Positions 59,401 to 64,000 of a stretch of 64,000 nucleotides of DNA are shown here, piece by piece. Positions within the stretch are counted from its first letter, which is position 1. Each line of letters opens with the position of its first letter. The DNA is from Castanea sativa. Lineage: Eukaryota > Streptophyta > Magnoliopsida > Fagales > Fagaceae. The stretch spans positions 19,870,390-19,934,389 of the forward strand of contig NC_134016.1 of NCBI RefSeq assembly GCF_040712315.1, given 5' to 3'. Position numbers and translations under genes: made by a program. Below the pieces are notes generated by a model, which had not been told where the DNA came from, searched no databases, and saw only the letters and a program-made list of their open reading frames with translations.

Positions 59401-61507
59401 AAAAATCACTTTAGAGCAAGCACCAATACTTGGAAAGGGGGTTAAAATGCCTAATAGTTCTCCATGACAAAGTCAATTAAAGATGTATATCTAAGAAAAT
59501 ATGGTTGAGGACTGAGTTATCATAATTCCGCATAATGTGCATTTGTCAGCATATGCTAGGGTCACAACACTTACAACTGAATTGAACCTCTGAGATTTAA
59601 TTGAAGATAAGTTAAACAAACTTCAGCTAGATTATAGCATACTGATACCCACATAAGAGCTACTACACATTTCAATTATACAAAAAAAAAAGGCAAATTG
59701 AGGAGAAAAAGTAATGGTCCTCACTTGGATTCTGACAAATGCAAGACATCTCCACAGCACATGCATGGCTTGTGATACCCACCAATGGAACTACCATCAG
59801 CCTTTATTATAAAATGGTAACGTTTCCCACATACTGGATGCCCACTCCAACCTGAGGTTTTGATAATAAGTTAGTAACTGCAATCTTTTTGGAAGCTAAA
59901 TCTTAGCAATGTCCCACAACTCAGAAATCAGACAAGATGATTTGCGTAGTGTCTACAAGCACCAAATAGAACAACCTTTTTTTTATTCTTTTTTAATAAA
60001 AACCCAAAACAAATTGTCAAATTTCCAGGGTTGTATTTTTCATTAAAAAAAAAAAAAGAACAACAGACAAAATTAAACACAAATTTTCAGGTGATTTTAA
60101 CCAAAGCTCACATGGGTCCACCTTAATATTTAGAAGAAGAAGAAGAAGTAGTAACAAAAGAGATGGGCCCATCTTACTACTTTTTTTTTTTAATAAATGG
60201 GCCCATCTTACTACTTAGATTCATGTGAACCCAAACCTTAATTCTATCCCCAAAAAAATAGCAAAATGTCCAAAAGCATTGAATTCATGACGTGTCACAA
60301 CAAACATTGGTCCAAACATAAAAAAGTAAACAATGAATAGGGTGATGATCTATAAAAAAAAAACAAAAACAAAAACAAAACCAAAAAAAAATAAAAAATC
60401 AATTCATAGGTATCAATAAAATTAATTCCAATGAAAGCAATTAATCAAAGCCTTATATGGACTAACAATTGTAATTTAAAAATAAAAAGGCACGAAATTA
60501 TCCAATTTCTTAAAGGGTATTTAGGGTACATAAGGAAATGATAGCTGCGACGCAATAGCAAAAGCATGCTGTTCCAATTCCAATCAAATAATAAATACAC
60601 GGTCCACATAAATGCCACGTGTAAAGAATACAAGCAGCCAATGACAAACGGGCAACATTATAACATCCCTTTCAATCATATGTCTACTTTTCTTTGTTTT
60701 ATCATGTCAAACTGGACCCACATTCTTCTAAATATATCCCCACTACTTTTATTTACTAAAAAATATCTCAATTCACATCATCTCGTGATATTTTCACGAT
60801 AAATGGAGTGACAATAATATCCACAGCTTTGGTTCCAACAACTTTTCAGTTTAATTCACGTCAATCCATCGCTTTAATTAACACTCAATAATAAATATCT
60901 TATTTCATATCATATCGCCATTTTATTCCCACGATAAATTGAGTGACAAAAACTTTTTAGAACTTCCATCAAGTTATTCATCACTTCATTAACACTCAAT
61001 AATAACACAGAATGCACTATTTAGTAAGTATTATCTTACTTAGCACCAAAAAAAAAAGCATCTCGTAATACGAGATGACCACGATATTTGTACGACATAG
61101 AACAAGAAAATAAAGAGAGAGGGAGGGAGAGAGTTAGGGAATCGGTGAATTGGCTCGGTGAGTGACTCACCAACAACTCGGCACTGGTCGCAATACACAG
61201 ATCTGGATCTAGCCACATCTTCTTCAACTACGTCAAGGTAGACCACATCCGGGAGCGAATCAGGGCCTTCGGTGACATCTCCGACGCGGAACAGCATCTG
61301 CCACGTAAGCAGGTGAGGGAACAGCGACGAAGGAGGAGGGAGAAGCGCGTGCTTCGTCAGAAATTCCTTCACGCGCGTCCTGAACGGTCCTCCGAACGCA
61401 CCTTCTTTACCTTCCATGGAAGACAAGGAAGGAAAGTTCAAGAAATCGTGGAGATCAGCCGTCACGCGCCTCTTCATCCTCTTTAATGGCCTTCCGTTCA
61501 CAACCAT
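56491..61507 (-). CDS. PHD-finger protein, MMD1/MS1 group (At1g33420-like)
   Basis: Probable nuclear chromatin-reader protein of 707 residues. Exons on the minus strand are 61507-61171, 59851-59725, 59017-58802, 58147-57527 and 57313-56491, all with GT...AG introns and a continuous frame (2124 nt with stop). The start MVVNGRPLKRMKRRVTADLH is basic. Two Cys-rich plant-specific segments follow: YCDQC (about 105-109), then VCGKRYHF and CMCCGD in exon 2 and CKSC in exon 3. Exon 4 encodes a helical central region (KKYGLEYRLLHAISKGHPWY). Near the C-terminus a PHD finger (about 630-674) shows the C4HC3 order: CSC, CDVC, HTRC, CQRC with the Trp in CGVWQH. PHD fingers of this shape usually bind the histone H3 tail. 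Arabidopsis relatives MMD1 and MS1 act in male meiosis or the tapetum. By recollection of the N-terminus this protein is closest to At1g33420, whose role is less clear. All exons look intact. Confidence 0.93.
58664..58684. repeat. (TA)n microsatellite in intron 3 of the PHD gene
   Basis: An atatatat run in an AT-rich intron. Confidence 0.85.
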
Positions 61508-61610
61508 AGCGCGTGTATCAGATCTGAAGGCTCTCTAGATCTAGATCTGAAGGTTCTAGGTCGGACGGTTGAGATTGAATCTGGAGGAAGAGAAGTGGTT
61601 CAGTCTAACT

Positions 61611-61648
<38 letters not shown>

Positions 61649-61800
61649 TGGGAGGGAAAAAAGAACGTTTTGTTTGGGAGTTTTGTTTTGGGGTTACGGT
61701 TCTCTATGAGTGTTTGGATTCTGAGATTTCATGGACATCCAATTACTTTTTTTTTTTTTTTCCTATATTTCTTTATAATTTTTTTCTCGTTGTGATATTT
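61508..61800 (-). promoter_or_regulatory. 5' leader and presumed promoter of the PHD gene
   Basis: Contains agatctagatct-type words (61535-61560), a (GA)n run (61614-61647; CT on the coding strand) and a poly-T stretch (61748-61762). A CT-rich leader is common in plant genes. I see no clear TATA box, so the transcription start is not placed. Confidence 0.45.
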
Positions 61801-62185
61801 TTAAATTTTTGTACTTTGTAAAGAAATCAAATTAAATTTTAAAATATTTTCTGGGAATTCGGGACAGCAATAAAGTCGGTCTTGTTTGTTTGTTTGAGAG
61901 AGAAGAAAATTTATAGGATCGAAATCTTAATCGTTAAGCGAGTTTACCGATTCGTGGGGTTTTCGAAAGTATATAAGGGCCTGGGAATGAAGGAAATTAC
62001 GGGAGTGCCCTTATCATGAGGCCGACCTGACCAACTGGCAATTCGGTCTGGACTCTGGACTCTGGAATGTTCGTTTGACATTGTTTGGTTTCGCTGTACT
62101 TCTTATCTCATTTATCGCCGCATGATTATGATTAATAAGATACTCACCAATTGTGGAAATACCCACCTACTTTTTCTTTTTTTGG
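61801..62185. other. Gene-free sequence
   Basis: Nothing recognised. Confidence 0.5.
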
Positions 62186-62546
62186 GTTAAAATTTAAATT
62201 ATGATTTTTTTCCCTCAAATTCTCTTTTTTAATTTGATTTTTAACATTTTAATTATGTTAATTTGATATTTTTCAATATCGTGTCAATTTAATCATTACC
62301 ATCATCTCTTACGTAAAAATTGCTAATGTAACTAATGGCCAAAATAAAAAATTAGCTTCTGTTAATGTGAGAATAAACTAATTTTTTATTTTGGTTGTTT
62401 GTCACGTCAGCAATTTCCATCCAAGAAATAACAGCAATGATTAAATTAACATGACACTAAAAAGTTGTGGACCAAATTGACACTGAAAAGTTATGAATCA
62501 AATTAAAATTTTATGTAAATGATATAGACCAAATACATAGTTTACC
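62186..62546. mobile_element. Fold-back element (MULE-like MITE)
   Basis: The left arm (ggttaaaatttaaattatga, tgtcaatttaatcatt, aaaataaaaaattag) is mirrored by the right arm ending ccaaatacatagtttacc. Arms are about 175 bp and the loop is very short (near 62360). Confidence 0.68.
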
Positions 62547-63600
62547 GTCTTTTTTTGTCATATTTATCTTTGAAGTTTATATTTGTTGTCAATTTAATCC
62601 TTTTTGGTCCATCCATTAAAAAAATTTTGTTAACCCCTGATATATGATTCTCCTTTTTTTTATTATTGCTTACTTACATTTTTTTTAATAAAATATACAA
62701 GATAAAAAATTATTAAAGTCTTCCTTTAAGTTTAAGGCTTAAAGTAAGGAGTTGTTTTCTTTTTAACCCTTTATGTATTTAGATTTTTTATTTTAATCCT
62801 TAATATTTAATATTTAATTTTGTTTCATATTAACTTTGCCATCCATTTTTATTAATAAACTAATGACACATGGCATTATATTGGTGATGTACCTTGATGA
62901 ACATCATTTATCTAGAACTTAATGATCATGTTAATTATAGAAATGGAAGGCAAAATCAAAATGAAAGCATAATCAAATATAAAGGGTTCATTTGAAAATT
63001 TTGAAACGTAAATGGCAAAAATGAAAATCTCCCAAATTCGAAGGACCAAAATGACTCTATTCTATTAAAAAAAATACCACTATCTCTCTCATAGTTTGGG
63101 GCTATCTCCTATGGCAATAAATTTAAGGGTTGTCTCTAATATTTAAATATTGATTAAATAAAATACCAAGCAATTTGATAAATTAATACTAACCAAGCTA
63201 AAGTTAATTTTATATAGAGAATCAAATAGTATGGTTCAAACATAACATTTAACCAAAATAAATGAAAATTTATTATTCTTTTAAAAATGAGGTTGACTTT
63301 TCATCTTGGATAAGGTAATATATCGTGAAGTAAAGTTGTAATTTAATTTTTAATTTTGATTTTGGTATTAAGAAATGGATAGAGATTGTTAGGAATACAT
63401 GCATATGGGAGATTAGATGGCTAGTGTTCACAATCTACCATATATGATATTGATTTACAAAATTTGAAAACTCAAAACTTTTTTTTTCTAAACAATTTAT
63501 GGATTTCAATTGGGTGGAGTTTCGATTGGTTTAATATTTAAATCATTCTGGAGATGAAATAAATAATATATAGCCTTTTTTTATATTTTAAACCACTTAT
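62547..63600. other. Gene-free AT-rich sequence
   Basis: A weaker inverted pair (aaccctttatgtatttaga near 62765 and aaatataaagggttcattt near 62975) suggests another decayed fold-back element. No coding sequence. Confidence 0.5.
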
Positions 63601-63619
63601 TATCATATAAATTTGGGAA

Positions 63620-63772
63620 AAAAAATATTATCCAATATAAAAATTTTACCCTAGTCTAATTTAAGTGTATACGTGCATGAAGTTCCCTCTTGGATACTTG
63701 AAACTCTACCATTTTCCCTACTCTCACAAGAACTTGTACTTGTGGAGCAATCATCATGCCAAGGGTATGCAG
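63620..63772 (-). mobile_element. Second SINE S1 copy (uninterrupted)
   Basis: Aligns with 3534-3642 joined to 24013-24074: tttaccctagtctaatttaa, gtgtatacgtgcatgaagtt, tggatacttgaaactctacc, and across the joint cacaagaacttgtacttgtg. It shows the sequence of the site before LTR C inserted. Its own duplication is not clear. Confidence 0.75.
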
Positions 63773-63779
63773 TGGTAAT

Positions 63780-64000
63780 TTTGAAAAATTTTAAAGGTAC
63801 TACAAATCTTCATAAAGCACACAAACTAATGTGCAAATGAATGTGGTTGGTGGGATTCAACCATCTAATATAAATTAATGGTTTGAATTATTTATGAGCA
63901 AATTATAACTTACCCACCTGTGATTTAAAATTCGGCACTTTACCTGCCTAGGGTTAGCTTCATTACACTTTTGCAATCCACCTATGGCTTTTCCGTTAAA
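63780..64000. other. Right edge, possibly the start of an inverted-repeat element
   Basis: From about 63898 the sequence (ttacccacctgtgatttaaa, ggcactttacctgccta) looks like the terminal arm of a MULE-type element that would continue outside the window. No partner arm is available to test this. Confidence 0.35.

Noticed and set aside
1..64000. Search for tRNA, rRNA, defence-type operons or other new gene systems
   Set aside because: Only tRNA-derived SINEs were found; no cloverleaf gene, no clustered unknown host genes. The unusual content is within retrotransposons.

Overview
The window is plant nuclear DNA. It is AT-rich, with spliced genes, LTR retrotransposons, tRNA-derived SINEs, MULE/MITE-type inverted-repeat elements and long stretches without genes. 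Gene content and SINE types suggest a woody eudicot; I would guess Fagales (oak/chestnut-like), but the sequence alone does not prove this. I find no bacterial or viral operon, CRISPR array or tRNA/rRNA gene. Only two ordinary host genes are supported, both on the minus strand: a class III peroxidase cut by the left edge (coding exons 104-1171) and a five-exon PHD-finger protein of the MMD1/MS1 group (56491-61507).

Almost everything from 1426 to about 49855 is two stacks of nested retrotransposons, resolved mainly through 5-bp target-site duplications (TSDs) and TG...CA termini. Left stack: a solo LTR (J, 1426-3505, TSD ATGTT) lies about 90 bp upstream of the peroxidase TATA box. Next to it a SINE (3534-24074 overall, 12-bp TSD) was hit by LTR C (3643-24012, TSD CATAT). 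LTR C then received a solo LTR of family D (3938-4836, TSD TAAGA) and a Ty3/gypsy element A (5181-23279, minus strand, TSD GTTTA). Element A contains the gag-only element B (8521-19469, plus strand, TSD CATCC/CGTCC), with LTRs of exactly 1931 bp.

Right stack: a Tat-like gypsy element F (25960 to about 49855, minus strand) is split in its reverse transcriptase by a SIRE-type copia element E (32702-46909, TSD GGTAT). E carries a solo LTR H (33647-35750, TSD CTCCC) in its polypurine-tract region and a gypsy element D (from 36381) in its extra ORF. D is interrupted by a second, inverted copy of LTR C (39892 to about 41829), which contains a solo LTR of family A (40423-41379, TSD AATAT).

Elements A and F both carry, between pol and the 3' LTR, a gene on the opposite strand with its own TATA box and upstream ACGTG motifs; in F it also has candidate introns. 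A has lost most of pol, and its gag frame runs into the end of integrase. B has gag, no pol, and two large tandem arrays (89 bp and 36-37 bp periods). All coding regions of the elements are decayed; the stops examined in B gag and several of those in A gag can each be explained by one C-to-T change.

From 49856 to 56490 and from 61508 to the end are gene-free flanks with short repeats: a SINE, a 1.3-kb MULE-like element, several fold-back MITEs, one more solo LTR, and a second SINE copy at 63.6 kb that serves as an unoccupied-site reference for the left stack.
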